A stretch of 64,000 nucleotides of DNA from contig OW203985.1 of the NCBI GenBank assembly GCA_934047225.1, positions 8,945,501 to 9,009,500 on the forward strand, in the 5' to 3' direction. This DNA comes from Ypsolopha sequella (Eukaryota > Arthropoda > Insecta > Lepidoptera > Ypsolophidae). The notes beneath the pieces were generated by a model that ran no database searches, was not told the DNA's origin, and was given only the letters and a program-made list of their open reading frames with translations. The position numbers and the translations under genes are program-made. Below are positions 21,385 to 32,319 of the stretch, in pieces (positions within the stretch are counted from its first letter, which is position 1; every line of letters begins with the position of its first letter).

Positions 21385-21853
21385 TACTAGAAATCTGTAA
21401 TTTGGCATAAGTATACATATTAGTCACCTTAATTAAATGGTAAAATAAAAACTTGAAAATATTTTCTTTCTTTCGTCTACCCCATACTGTGGGGTATCAT
21501 TAGATAGGTCGTTCAAAATATTGCCCGTGTGTGAAAACCATTTTTCGATTCAGGGATCCGGTTGCAAAATAGTAAGCTTTAAAGTGCTAATTTTTGTAGA
21601 GTCAAGTGTCCCCTCCCCGGCCAGCTAATCGATTGTTTTTGAATGTGTGAAAAAATTTACGGCAGCAGTTTATATCTACGAGTAAGTTAAAAGAAAAACT
21701 ATCACAGCTAAGTGAGATTTTATAAGTTAACGAGTAATAGTCGACGAACTTTAAATGAAAATTACGTACAAATTCATTAAAAATTACTTAGATAAAGTTG
21801 TTGTGTAAAACAAGAAGTAAATATAAAGATATTTAATATAAGTTTATAAGGGT

Positions 21854-21980
21854 AGCGTAGACCAACCGCTGGACCGACGACCTGAAGGACGTCGCGGGTG
21901 GCAGCTGGATGAGGATGACAGATGACCGCCAAAAGTGGGAAAATCTTGGAAAGGCAGTGGACGAACACAGGCTGATGTCC
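21854..21980 (+). pseudogene. RTE-clade retrotransposon C-terminal fragment
   Basis: The plus strand encodes RWTDDLKDVAGGSWMRMTDD, then RQKWENLGKAVDEHRLM. The order 'RW-DD---------W-R---DR--W--LG-AV' is the extreme C-terminus of lepidopteran RTE polyproteins, after the endonuclease-RT module. About 40 residues remain and nothing upstream in frame is recognisable. Related, more decayed pieces occur at 14105, 33250, 40404 and 45135. Confidence 0.7.
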
Positions 21981-22800
21981 CGTATTCTGTGTGTCCGTCC
22001 CTTAGTCCGTCTCTCTTAAGGCCCTTAATACCGCCATATGGGTACATTCTAAAGCCTACTCCTCTTTTATGGCCAAACCAAAAATATTGAAAAAATGTAT
22101 TATGGATTATCAACTCTAGGACAACATATGCAACATTTTTCTTTTTCGTACCACCAAAACTTCTATATGAAAAATTGTTTCAACTGAATGGTGTTTTTTG
22201 GCTTGAATTTCCTACTGCTCCTAAGCGGCTTAGGTGATTTAATTCATTTATGCTTTGATAAATAGATAAACTTGATAGCTATAAATATAACATAGGATTA
22301 TTCAATCGAACAATGACGCCCATGTGAAAAGTATTATTTTCTCCTATTTTGCCCTTTCAAGGATGCAGCGAGCGTCGTAACAGCCACCACGCATTGTGCA
22401 CTGATTTGAACGTTATTTCAATGTCGTTTCCGTCGATATTCATACAGACAAACATCGAGCTGCTAATTTTGCGACGGTAATCGCCTTAATATTTTAGTCT
22501 CAGGTTCGCTTGTATTAATTTAGTTTTAAATAAGCAAGTCAACATCTAAAGATTTAATATCTGGTTGGTACGAGTAATATTAAGGTTACTTGCAGAATAC
22601 CAGCGTTGGAGATAAATCTGCAACATTTAGGGCCAGTTTAATATTTTACTGTACATGCGTCAACTTTTGTATATTATGTAGAAATATGTTTAAAATTTCG
22701 TTTTTGGTTGTATTTTTTTACCGTGTACTGTATAAACGTTTTTCTATTTAATTCTATTTTATTCTTGTGTAATAATCATTACATTGCAGGTTTGAAAATA
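21981..22800. other. Unassigned DNA
   Basis: No gene or repeat recognised. Confidence 0.45.
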
Positions 22801-23135
22801 CAGGGTGTCAAGACGAAGTTGCAGAAGCCGGAAACTGGCGATAGAATTCGTCCAATCGAACAACTTTTCGTGAAAAAAAATCAGTTGTTACACATATTTC
22901 GGCCCAGCAGGTATGTTATTTTTATTTTTAGAACACACTCGGAAATATAAACAAAATTACAGTGAATAGAGATGCACATTGGAGATTTCTTTTCTATGGA
23001 ACAGCAAATTATTTTTCGCGTTTTGAGTGTTGGTTCCATAGTAAAAGTTGTTCGTATGGAGGAGTACTATCACCAGTTTCCGACTTCCGCAACTTTATTA
23101 CTAAGGCGATATTTAAAAGTTTTAGTGTCCCTGTT
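22801..23135. mobile_element. TA-flanked MITE (family M4)
   Basis: Left end CAGGGTGTCAAGACGAAGTT, GCAGAAGCCGGAAACTGGCG; right arm, complemented, AAGTTGCGGAAGTCGGAAAC, TGGTGATAG, CGAACAACTTTTACTATGG (about 23030-23100), then a diverged outer end near CCCTG at 23135. TA precedes the left end (22799-22800). The minisatellite starts about 70 bp to the right. Confidence 0.6.
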
Positions 23136-23207
23136 ACTCCATATGCGAAAAAACCCTCAGTGCGAGAGGGACGGATTCGTGGAAAAGTAGCAAAAAGTCA
23201 GTTTTTT

Positions 23208-24111
23208 ATTAATATGGAACATTTGCAACATATTTTAAATAAACCTAATTCTTGGTAACACTTCTTGATGGAACATTTGCAACATATTTTAAATAAACCT
23301 AATTCTTGGTAACACTTCTTGGTGGAACATTTGCAACATATTTTAAATAAACCTAATTCTTGGTAACACTTCTTGATGGAACATTTGCAACATATTTTAA
23401 ATAAACCTAATTCTTGGTAACACTTCTTTATGAAACATTTGCAATATATTTTAAATAAACCTAATTCTTGGTAACACTTCTTGATGGAACATTTGCAATA
23501 TATTTTAAATAAACCTAATTCTTGGTAACACTTCTTGATGGAACATTTGCACTATATTTTAAATAAACCTAATTCTTGGTAACACTTCTTGATGGAACAT
23601 TTGCACTATATTTTAAATAAACCTAATTCTTGGTAACACTTCTTGATTGAACATTTGCAACATATTTTAAATAAACCTAATTCTTGGTAACACTTCTTGA
23701 TGGAACATTTGCAACATATTTTAAATAAACCTAATTCTTGGTAACTCTTTTTGATAGAGCATTTGCAACAAATTTTAAATAAACCTAATTCTTGGTAACA
23801 CTTCTTGATGGAACATTTGCAACATATTTTAAATAAACCTAATTCTTGGTAACACTTCTTGATGGAACATTTGCAACATATTTTAAATAAACCTAATTCT
23901 TGGTAACACTTCTTGATGGAACATTTGCAACAAATTTTAAATAAACCTAATTCTTGGTAACACTTCTTGATGGAACATTTGCAACATATTTTAAATAAAC
24001 CTAATTCTTGGTAACACTTCTTGATGGAACATTTGCAATATATTTTAAATAAACCTAATTCTTGGTAACACTTCTTGATGGAACATTTACAATATATTTT
24101 AAATAAACCTA
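23208..24111. repeat. 54-bp minisatellite, about 17 copies
   Basis: Unit AACACTTCTTGATGGAACAT, TTGCAACATATTTTAAATAA, ACCTAATTCTTGGT. The CCTAATTC anchor recurs every 54 bp from 23244 to 24108 with only substitutions after the first interval (for example GCAATATATT, GCACTATATT, GCAACAAATT variants). The period is divisible by three, and on the minus strand one frame (repeating YQELGLFKICCKCSIKKC) stays open for about 166 codons from 24107 to a TAG at 23606. It has no ATG and a TAG closes it upstream, so coding is not claimed. Confidence 0.95.
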
Positions 24112-24122
24112 AAACCTAATCA

Positions 24123-24150
24123 GTTGCCAAGAATTAGTTTTATTTACAAT
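24123..24150. repeat. Inverted partial unit at the minisatellite end
   Basis: GTTGCCAAGAATTAGTTTTA, TTTACAAT is the reverse complement of part of the 54-bp unit (ATTTTAAATAAACCTAATTC, TTGGTAAC) with two or three changes. It lies 12 bp after the last direct unit. Confidence 0.7.
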
Positions 24151-24264
24151 ATTAATTATTAACACCCAGTACAAGTGAACTAAAATATACAACGGTTGCA
24201 CACAGACAACATTGTGCTACAAAAGGTGTTGTATGAACACATAAAAATGAGATTTTTTAATACA

Positions 24265-24395
24265 ATTTCAAACCCTTGCTTTATAAACCTCACTAATACT
24301 GAACTATTGGCGTCAAATTCCCTAGACCAAAATGCTTTTCAATTTTAAAACAAAGTTAAGTTATGCAGTTTGTGCTAAGCTACTGACGTTTAACC
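24265..24395. mobile_element. TTAA-MITE (family M5), right half
   Basis: AACCCTTGCTTTATAAACCT, CACTAATACTGAACTATTGG ... CGTTTAACC followed by TTAA (24396-24399) matches the right arm of the complete copy at 26535-26906. The left arm is absent. Confidence 0.65.
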
Positions 24396-24487
24396 TTAAG
24401 GTAAAAAATGAATTTTAATGTAATAATTAATAGTAAAATTATTAAGTGTATGTGATAATACGTATAATGCATTAATAAATTATTAAT

Positions 24488-24858
24488 TCTCATTCAAAAA
24501 GAAATTGAAAGAGCATTTAACAAATTATCGTTTTTTTTTATATAATTGTTTAGATGGAAATATAATTATTTATTTATTAGGTGTCTTAGAGCATATATGT
24601 GTTATTATTATATGTATTTTATTCATAATTAATAATATCTATGTACTTTGGTTTTGTAGTTGGTTAAATTAGTGTGTTTTCGGTTATTATTTGGTAGTAA
24701 GTATTAAGTTTCTACACATATGATTACTTTTCTCTCATGTATTCCTGATCTTTTTCGGTTTGCTGGAAGAAATCTCTCATAGAGATAAGCTCGCCGCTGT
24801 ACACTAATTTTAATGTTTACGTGAGTAATTAAATATTTTGTGTTCAATAAAGAATAAG
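24488..24858 (+). pseudogene. Jockey-like retrotransposon 3' end
   Basis: The coding end SFKKKLKEHL is visible at 24493-24522, followed by a 3' UTR with TTTGCTGGAAGAAATCTCTC, ATAGAGATAAGC and GTGTTCAATAAAGAATAAGA, AGAAG. The UTR is the same family as 1605-1725 (+) and 28215-28345 (-). The frame is short and untethered, so the copy is 5'-truncated. Confidence 0.6.
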
Positions 24859-25130
24859 AAGAAGAAAAATTCTCATTCATTCCCCGTAATTTATTTTAAA
24901 ATGCGATATCAACCAGCCCAAATGCAGCAGTCTAAGCAACAGAAAACAAACGATCTTACTAAAAGCACACGAGGCACCCCACACGTTTGTAGGCAAATGT
25001 TTACCGCGCTACCTCCCAGCCCGTACAACAAACAATACTCGGTTCACTTCACTTCACTCCGACCACTATATCGTACGGTATTTTTCCTTGTTTTCTACTA
25101 GAAACTAAAAACCATCAAATATATCTTATT

Positions 25131-25331
25131 CAACGTGTAACAGAAAGGTGTAGCCATATTTGAAGAGCTTATTCAGTCAATGGTATAGAACAACTTTTAA
25201 TATGGAACAAATCCTGTATATCGAAAAAAAAATACGACTCGCTTCATAGGAAAATGCAATGCCGCTCGGCCGAAATGTATGGAAGGCCAGATTTTTTTTT
25301 GAGATTTTTTGGTTGACTCCATAGTAAAAGT
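25131..25331. mobile_element. MITE family M6, truncated copy
   Basis: AACAGAAAGGTGTAGCCATA, TTTGAAGAGCTTATTCAGTC and GCAATGCCGCTCGGCCGAAA match 45540-45800. The sequence stops after CCATAGTAAAAG, so most of the right terminal repeat is missing. Confidence 0.7.
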
Positions 25332-25775
25332 AAATAAATATATAGTTTGAAATAATTATTCATATGTACGGAACCCTAAAAGAGCGAAGGCCGGCTCGAC
25401 ACGACGTTTTTTTTAAATCTTTATCCACAATAATTATTTACACTGCATATCAAAACATTACGATATTCATTTGAGGGTGAAAAACGAAACCAACCGAAGT
25501 GTTCTGATATGTAGCCAGCACTTGCAACATTTTGGTCAACATACAATTTATCTCTTTGTGAGGTTAAAATTATCGAGTGTGCTGTGGCCGGCAGCCATTT
25601 TAATAAATAATTATGGACTAATGCTGGGTTCTAAAGTACTAAAACATGATGTTAAAGTTTAGAACACCAGGTTTTATGATAGAGTTCCCTAAAAGCACAA
25701 ATTAAATTGTATATACTTTGTACGTACGTCATAAACTTAAGGCAGGTCAATTGGTAATTGGTAAAGGCAGGTAAT
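25332..25775. other. Unassigned DNA
   Basis: No gene or repeat recognised. A short plus frame at 25471-25662 matches nothing known. Confidence 0.45.
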
Positions 25776-26529
25776 GGTCAATTCTCCGCATTTGTAACAA
25801 AATATTAAGAAATAATTATAACAGCCAAAATACTACTTTTAGCCGAGAGCAATATATATATTATCAATAGTTTGCTATATGCATAAACATATTTTCAATG
25901 CATGTGCTCGTAAAGGCCCACTTTTTATGCATCAAAACCGAACAGAAAGTCGATTATTTTGCCCTAGGGCTTTATTATTATTATTTTTTTTTATTTATTT
26001 ACATTGGTTGGCTAACCTGCAGCCTTTCCTGTGTACCATAGATGTTATACTTTTTTTTCCACTGTTTAACGGCTCTGGATACAGTCCTTTTGAGCCAATT
26101 ATAATTTAAAGTTCACAAGATTATATTTGTTTTCATTTCCTCACACTATGCATTGAAAAACGTAGTATGATACACGGGCGTAAAAGCAATAAATTACTCG
26201 GTTACGTTTAAAACACTCGCTACGCTCGTGTTTTAAATCGTCCTCGTAATTTATTCCTTTGCGCCCTTGTAGCATAAACTACTATTTTAATGATATTACA
26301 ATAGCTATAAAACAATTGAATTTTCTATAGTCATGATACCAGCCGTAAATTCCTGAAATAATCTAATATCACGCTTATGGAAAATTCAATTATTTTGAAG
26401 CTCCCATAATATTAAAATTACGTTTATGCATATAGTGATATTTTTGTATACTTTGCTCTTGGCTAAAATTCATATTTTAGTCGTTATAATTGTTTAATTA
26501 TATTTTCTTTCAAATACGGAGAATCGACC
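25776..26529. mobile_element. 754-bp TIR element carrying R2 sequence
   Basis: About 110-bp inverted arms: left GGTCAATTCTCCGCATTTG... AATAATTATAACAGCCAAAA ... TATGCATAAAC; right, complemented, GGTCGATTCTCCGTATTTG ... ACAATTATAACGACTAAAAT ... TATGCATAAACGT. Between the arms, 25890-26290 is an inverted copy of repeat R2 (34745-35150), including TCGATTATTTTGCCCTAGGG and AAAACACTCGCTACGCTCGT. No transposase. Either R2 is cargo of this element or it inserted into it. Confidence 0.65.
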
Positions 26530-26534
26530 CTTAA

Positions 26535-26906
26535 GGTTAACATCAATCGCTTAACGCAAAGTGCATCACTCAACTTTGTTTTTCTTGTTAAGAAATGAAA
26601 ATTTTGAAACCATTTCGTTCTACGGCAATTGACGTCAATAGTTCAGTATCAGTGAGGTTTATAAAGCAAGAGCTTGAAATTATATATACAATTGGTCATG
26701 ATCTTTTCAAAACCGACCCCAAATGCTGTTTTTACTTTGTTTGGACAAAATGATGAGTAATTGTGCATTAAATTTCAAACTCATGCTTTATAAACCTTAC
26801 TAATACTGAACTATTGACAATTACCTGATACCAAAAGTTTTTCAATTTTTAACAAGAAAAACAAATTTAAGTTATGCACTTTGCAGTAAGCGACTGACGT
26901 TTAACC
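26535..26906. mobile_element. TTAA-MITE (family M5), complete copy, 372 bp
   Basis: Foldback structure with arms of about 165 bp: left GGTTAACATCAATCGCTTAA, CGCAAAGTGCAT..., right ...ATGCACTTTGCAGTAAGCGA, CTGACGTTTAACC. TTAA flanks both ends (26531-26534 and 26907-26910). Related halves at 24265-24395 and 46844-46990. TTAA duplication suggests piggyBac-type or Kolobok-type mobilisation. Confidence 0.75.
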
Positions 26907-27041
26907 TTAACTAACTTTCTGCTAAATCAGTATCAAAATTTATTTATGCAACACTTCTTTTTAGGTAGTTTTAAAAAAAGGTTACCGAACAAAATATATA
27001 CATATTTTCAACAAAATAAAAATTAAGATTATTACATACTA

Positions 27042-27410
27042 GCTTTTGCCCGCGGCTTCGCCCGCGTTGATTAAGTATTTGTAAAGTCATATCGAATCCT
27101 ATCCCATCCCATCCCATCCCATCCCACTAATGTCACTATCCCGTCCCATTCCATCCTCACTATCCCATCCCACTAATATTCAATGACGTGAGGAGTAACA
27201 CCACATTCATTTTCTATAGGGACTTGACACCCCATTGCCTTTCAATGGGATCTGATTTATGGGATAAAAATAGCCTATGTCCTATTCCAGGTCTAGAACT
27301 ACATTTGTGCAAAGTTTCAGTCCAATCGGTTCAGTAGTTACGGCGTGAAGGAGTAACAAACATCCATCCAAACTTTCGCATTTATAATATTAGTGGGATG
27401 GGATTAGTGG
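27042..27410 (+). repeat. Lepidopteran repeat R6 with ATCCC microsatellite
   Basis: Begins CTAGCTTTTGCCCGCGGCTT, CGCCCGCGTT, contains ATAGCCTATGTCCTATTCCA, GTTTCAGTCCAATCGGTTCA, GAAGGAGTAACAAACATCCA, and ends TTTATAATATTAGTGGGAT. A run of CATCC(C) units lies at 27100-27180. A very common lepidopteran repeat; class not fixed here. Confidence 0.7.
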
Positions 27411-27418
27411 GATGTATA

Positions 27419-27680
27419 CAAGGTGACTTTTTGATCATCGTCCAAATTCATACTGGAGGCTTGATAAGTGATCAGTATCTTGGATCAGTAACAATTTTTG
27501 TGAAATTCGTATAATGAAATTTCGGCTTCCCATATAAATTCAGTTCCAGTCCCGAGTGAATCACTATGGGGAGTCGAAATTTCATTTTACGAATTTCACC
27601 AAAATTGTTATTGATGCATGATACTGATCACTTATCAAGCCACCAGTATGAATTTGGACGATGATCAAAAAGTCACCTTG
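27419..27680. mobile_element. TA-flanked MITE (family M7), 262 bp, nearly all arms
   Basis: Arms of about 120 bp: CAAGGTGACTTTTTGATCAT, CGTCCAAATTCATACTGG(A/T)G, GCTTGATAAGTGATCAGTAT... on both ends in inverted orientation, highly similar. TA on both flanks (27417-27418 and 27681-27682). Partial relatives at 32985-33075 and 62170-62245. It sits at the end of the R6 copy. Confidence 0.85.
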
Positions 27681-27689
27681 TATAACTAT

Positions 27690-28047
27690 AAAGTGAAATC
27701 CGTCGCTTTTGGATACTCTTAATATTATTAGAGTGCATTACAAACTTCAAAATATCAAAAGAACCCAATTTCTGACGGAAGATCAGCGTCACAGTTCTGC
27801 TGTGGTATTTTACTGAGTCAGGGACTTTTTTGTTTGCTGCATCTTAATAATTTAAAATTTATTAATAACCTACAATAAAAAAGTTTATTTGTTTACGATG
27901 TGGCATCAAATTAAATGTCTTGTCTTTCTTTCATCTAAGTAAGACAAATATTTTGAAAAAAATCCTCGGAAAATCATCCTGGATTTGAACCTGCGACCTC
28001 TAAGCTTTCATGACAAGCGCACTGCACCATCGACTGCGCCACCGACG
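27690..28047 (-). mobile_element. tRNA-derived SINE (family S2), minus strand
   Basis: The minus strand begins GGTGGCGCAGTCGATGG (A box) at 28047, then GAGGTCGCAGGTTCAAATCC (B box near 27980-28000), and ends with TTTGTAATGCACTCTAATAA ... GCGACGGATTTC near 27703. The tail is shared with the inserted copy at 32457-32616. About 150 bp of extra sequence separates head and tail in this copy. Confidence 0.65.
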
Positions 28048-28214
28048 TACTCATCCTTGACGGTGGACCTGTTGATACAACATTGATAATGAAGAAAACC
28101 GCATCAAAGTCCGTTGAGTGGTTATCGAGTTAAAACGGAACACACAGACAGACAAAAATTAAAAAGAAAAAGTTTTGGCCTCAGTACAATACTAATAACC
28201 CATTTCATTTAAAG

Positions 28215-28345
28215 TGTCGCAAAAAAAAATTTTTTTTTCTTTATTGTACACAGAAACACAAACAGTTACAGCAAAAGGTATGGTACATTTATGGTCAGCT
28301 TATCTCTAATAAGAGATTTCTTACAGCAAACCATTGAAGAAACAA
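28215..28345 (-). mobile_element. Jockey-like retrotransposon 3' UTR
   Basis: The minus strand reads GGTTTGCTGTAAGAAATCTC, TTATTAGAGATAAGCTGACC ... GTACAATAAAG then an A-rich tail. Same family as 1605-1725 and 24760-24855. AT-rich DNA upstream on that strand (28346-28700) may be further decayed element. Confidence 0.55.
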
Positions 28346-29927
28346 TTAAAATTTAAATAAGAGTAATATACACGTAAACAAAAATAAAGTTTTCCTAAAT
28401 ATAAAATAATATACAATAATGTACTTACTTCTATTATTATATGCATAAAATACAAACAATAACAATAGATTAATAATGTATTATTACATGTATACAGTTT
28501 TATTTTGTTTCATTAAATATAAATTTATACTTAAATAGCATTAAAAACCTATACCTACAAAATAAAACTTGCCTAAAACAAAACACTTAGCTAAAACCCT
28601 TATAAAACCTATGCCTAATAAAAATAAACTAAACTAAATAAAAAATCCTATCTAAGTTATATTATTATTTATTCTTTAATGTAGTACTTATTATACAAAT
28701 CAATAATATGTAAATTATTTATGTAAGTATGTATTGTACATGGGTTTATCAGTTTTAATCTGCCGTGTTATATTTTATATTACTAAACCTCATTGGTTTC
28801 ACTACGCCACATAATTTCAAATAAAATTTGTTCATATTTAGTTAATCATCGAAAATTTGCATTTAGTTTAGTTTGTAATTTGAGCTTTTGGATAATTAAT
28901 TGAATGCGAAATTTACAGACCCTTTTATCATAACTGCGCTAAACTATTAATTTCTTAATTAGGTTTTCATTGTCTAACAATAACCATTAAAATTTGTATA
29001 GAATTTATGTACAAACCTTGTTCTAACTCAATCTACATCAGTACAACCGACTTTATTGATCAGATTTTCTCGACGAAACGAGATTTCTTCTGAATCGCTG
29101 CGGAAATCACTCTGAAACTTTCTTTTTCTGAATGATTGCTCCGTCTTTTAGGAGAAAATAAAATTATAATAGTAGATATCGATTCCGCTCCGTTACGGAT
29201 GCGACCGAGATGAAATCCGCGCGTGATGAATCGCGTAGCTAAGGAGCTACGAACCTTTCTTCTTTATCGACTATTACGAGGTTTTTTCGTCCATAACCAG
29301 TGAGTGATTTTGCATACACTTATACATATTTTTTATTTTATTTATTTATTCATAATTTTACACTATTTTATTACATGGTGAACACTGAACAGTATCAATA
29401 AACTCACATGAGTTTGTCCTGATACTACAATTCGTGAATAATACTCATATTCGTGCATGAGATTATGCCCACAAAAGTAGAAACAAATAAATACTGATAC
29501 TGATAGCTACCTGCATACATATTATAATTATACAATAGATGACGAGAGAAATTGTTTGTCGAACGGCTGATACTGCAATGTTGCGTAGTTGTTACAAAAA
29601 GAAGTAAAGGCAAATAAGTTAATTTAGTCGATCTTGACTTCATGTAAATAGGAATTAAATTACAATACAGAATTAGGAGGTATAAAATTGTAAGTTAAAT
29701 GAGCAGTCGATCGGACAATGGTATACAAATGAAAAGATGCTCTTTAATAGGTATATGAATATATGAAGTACAGTGTCTTACCGGGGATCACTATCTCTAT
29801 CATCGCGTGGTGTTATCTCAGCCATCAGAGCGCATTAAAAGCTGCTGGAATTTATTTCGAACAAACTGAGAGTTTTTTCGCCTCTAAGTGAGTTGCTTGA
29901 TGTGTGACACCTTTTACATCACTTTTT
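28346..29927. other. Unassigned AT-rich DNA
   Basis: Mostly AT-rich. 29060-29290 is GC-richer with GGATGCGACCGAGATGAAAT and TAGCTAAGGAGCTACGAACC but no good frame. A minus frame at 29425-29643 is unconvincing. Confidence 0.4.
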
Positions 29928-30430
29928 TTAGGGTTCCATAGTACCAAAAAGGTACAAAAGGAACCTTTATGGTGAAACTCCGTTGTCCGTCCGTCCGTAG
30001 GTCACAGCCTCATAAATTTAGCACCGTTAAAGATAAAGACATGAAATTTGGCACAAAAATAGTATTAATTTGCTCACATATTACGGTGTAGAAAAAAATA
30101 TAAAAAATTTGAAATTATTCAAAATATTTCCAAAACAAAAGTGAGAAAAACAAAATATATTATCCTAAAAATACAATATGGGTTTGTAGATATTAAAAAG
30201 TTAATTGTAAAAATATATACTTTTACTATATTTACTGGCAGTGGTTTCGAGAAATCTTTAATAAACTACAAAAATATGTATAAATCATGGTAATATTTGT
30301 TTGCGTAAAGATTATAGAAAAAATAAAGCGGCTGAGACATTCACGAAAAAAAAATTCAAAATTAAATTTATCATGCACAATACGGAACCCTAGGTACGCG
30401 AGTTTGACTCGCTCTTGGCCGGTTTTTTTT
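29928..30430 (-). repeat. Lepidopteran repeat R5, inverted copy
   Basis: Reads from tail to head on the plus strand: AGGGTTCCATAGTACC, TTGTCCGTCCGTCCGTAGGT ... ACGGAACCCTAGGTACGCGA, GTTTGACTCGCTCTTGGCCG, GTTTTT. The interior matches 9398-10207 (TTAGCACCGTTAAAGATAAA), so these two are the long subfamily. Confidence 0.75.
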
Positions 30431-30444
30431 TATAAGCCGTGGCT

Positions 30445-30610
30445 TAACGATTGGCTTTAAACAGTGGTTCACGACACCTGATGAAAAGCGTCGATGAGAC
30501 CTAGGATGAAGGGTGATCTCCAAGAAAGTGGGAGAGTGAAAGCAATCTAGACATTAATGTGAATACATACTCCAAATGCAATTTGGACCAGTCTTTGAAG
30601 GCCTACTCCA
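30445..30610 (+). repeat. Dispersed repeat shared with 47330-47430
   Basis: ATTGGCTTTAAACAGTGG and CCTGATGAAAAGCGTCGATG, AGACCTAGGATGAA match the reverse complement of the segment near 47340-47425 (CCTAGGTTTTAGCGACGCTT, CCCATCAGCTAAAGCCAA). Confidence 0.45.
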
Positions 30611-30789
30611 CCCACACGGGTGGTCCAATAACTTTAAAAATAATATACAATAGGCACAGTAAAGTCAAAAAGAATTTTTAAGTTTAATACTGGTTTATTC
30701 GTCCAAGGTTTAATAAAAAAGTTATTAACAAAGTTATTAAAAGAATCAAATGGTTTTTGCAAAAAAGTACATGTTAATGTGTGAATATG

Positions 30790-31105
30790 TTCGGTTTCAC
30801 CTCGCGGCATCATCAAGAAACCTTTTCCTTGATGATTCCGTGACGTGAAACCGGTTGGAGTTATAAATATAATGGTGTCGATTCGGCGCAACACAACTGA
30901 CAAGACTAACCTTATTTTGAACGTCCCGTCTTTGTCTTTTCGATACAGAAAGAAAAGGACAGAACACTTAAATTAAGTTTAGTCCTGTCAAATAAGTCAA
31001 GTTGTGTTGCGCCGAATCAGTGTTATTGTGAAACAATACATGTGTTTTTATCAAGATGATATTGATGACGTTTCACCAAGTGCCAACAACCGCAAGTATA
31101 AATCA
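30790..31105. repeat. Composite of nested palindromes
   Basis: First palindrome: GGTTTCACCTCGCGGCATCA, TCAAG pairs with CTTGATGATTCCGTGACGTG, AAACC (30793-30852). Second: GATTCGGCGCAACACAACT (30881-) pairs with AGTTGTGTTGCGCCGAATC (to about 31020). The right part, ATCAAGATGATATTGATGAC, GTTTCACCAAGTGCCAACAA, recurs at 62100-62165. An 89-codon minus frame (30634-30903) runs through these arms and is not called. Confidence 0.55.
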
Positions 31106-31421
31106 TATTTTGGGGATATTCAGATATCTCTTACAGTTTGTATTCTATGACTTCGCGTAAATGGTCGCTGGGAAAGTGGATTACTCCAATGCTTACTCCT
31201 TCAAGTCCCAACTCCTGGTTTCTGGCGATGATCGAACAATGATATGGTTTTATTAAAGCGACATCTGTGTCCACATTTACGAGTCGAACGAGACGAGCGG
31301 TGATTTGAGTGCAGTTCTTGAGGAGACTTTGCTTAAATAAGAAATGTTATTAGATCCTTTTTATTTACTTTTACAGTCATACTATAGTAGCAATTCTTAA
31401 TTTTTAAGAATCATTTAATAC
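31106..31421. other. Unassigned DNA
   Basis: No gene or repeat recognised. Confidence 0.45.
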
Positions 31422-32068
31422 TAGCTTTCGCCCGCGACTCTTCCCGCGTTATAATCAGTTTTACGTCATCCTTTTTCCCACGCGGATAGTGTTTCTTTTT
31501 TTGGGGTAAAAACTTTCAAGGATCTGTTTGAAGAAATTTGGACTCTCCTTGTATTGAAAAAAATATATTTGATCTATTGATCTTTTAAAACTACTTATAC
31601 ACAATGTATTAAGTAAAATACTTTTGTCAAAACAAAAATGTTTTCCACCCTCTTTTTTTTTGTTTTCAAACGTTCGTTTCAAGAATGCAGTAAAGAGATC
31701 AACTTTTTTTTTTCATGATAATAGAATAGTAATAGACGTATAAAAGGATCCAATAAATTTTTCCTTACAAAATATTTCAGTATTAGCTAAAAACACACCA
31801 ATTTGTTGTTTGGCTGCGATATCATTAACATTACGCGTCCAAGAAAAAGAGACTAATGAGATACGCTTACAATCGCCTCTATTTTAATTTGGACTTATTA
31901 TGCTGGACGGATAGTAACAAGTTGCTAGGGTATTCTATCTTAATTCAGGATATAAGCAATCTCCACTCCAAATTTCCTCTAAATCCGTCCAGCTGTTTCA
32001 GCGTGAAGAAGTAACAAACATACTAACTCACACACACACAAACATTCGTATTTATAATATTGGTGGGA
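31422..32068 (+). repeat. Repeat R6, long diverged copy
   Basis: Begins CTAGCTTTCGCCCGCGACTC, TTCCCGCGTT and ends AAATCCGTCCAGCTGTTTCA, GAAGAAGTAACAAACATACT ... TTATAATATTGGTGGGAT. Its interior (31480-31920) matches the inverted sequence at 42425-42870 (CCGTCCAGCATAATAAGTCC and relatives). A minus frame at 31461-31682 lies in that shared part and is treated as repeat, not gene. Confidence 0.6.
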
Positions 32069-32319
32069 TTAAAAGATATAGCAAATTTAATTTTCCATAT
32101 GCGTGCTTTCGTGACGTCACATACACGCCAAAAGTCAATAATTCCCATAGCTTAATTTCTAAAACATTTTTATTTATAATTTTTGTTGAAAATATACGTC
32201 ATTTTAGGACATAGTTTTCATTATTTTTGTATATAAATTAACCATTTTTTTCATGATTTTTTAAAGAATTGTCCGATATAACGTCGCTTATGAGAACTTT
32301 AGACATTATACTGATTGTG

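Noticed and set aside
23208..24111. CRISPR-like array
   Set aside because: Units are contiguous 54-bp tandem copies without variable spacers, in a eukaryotic context.
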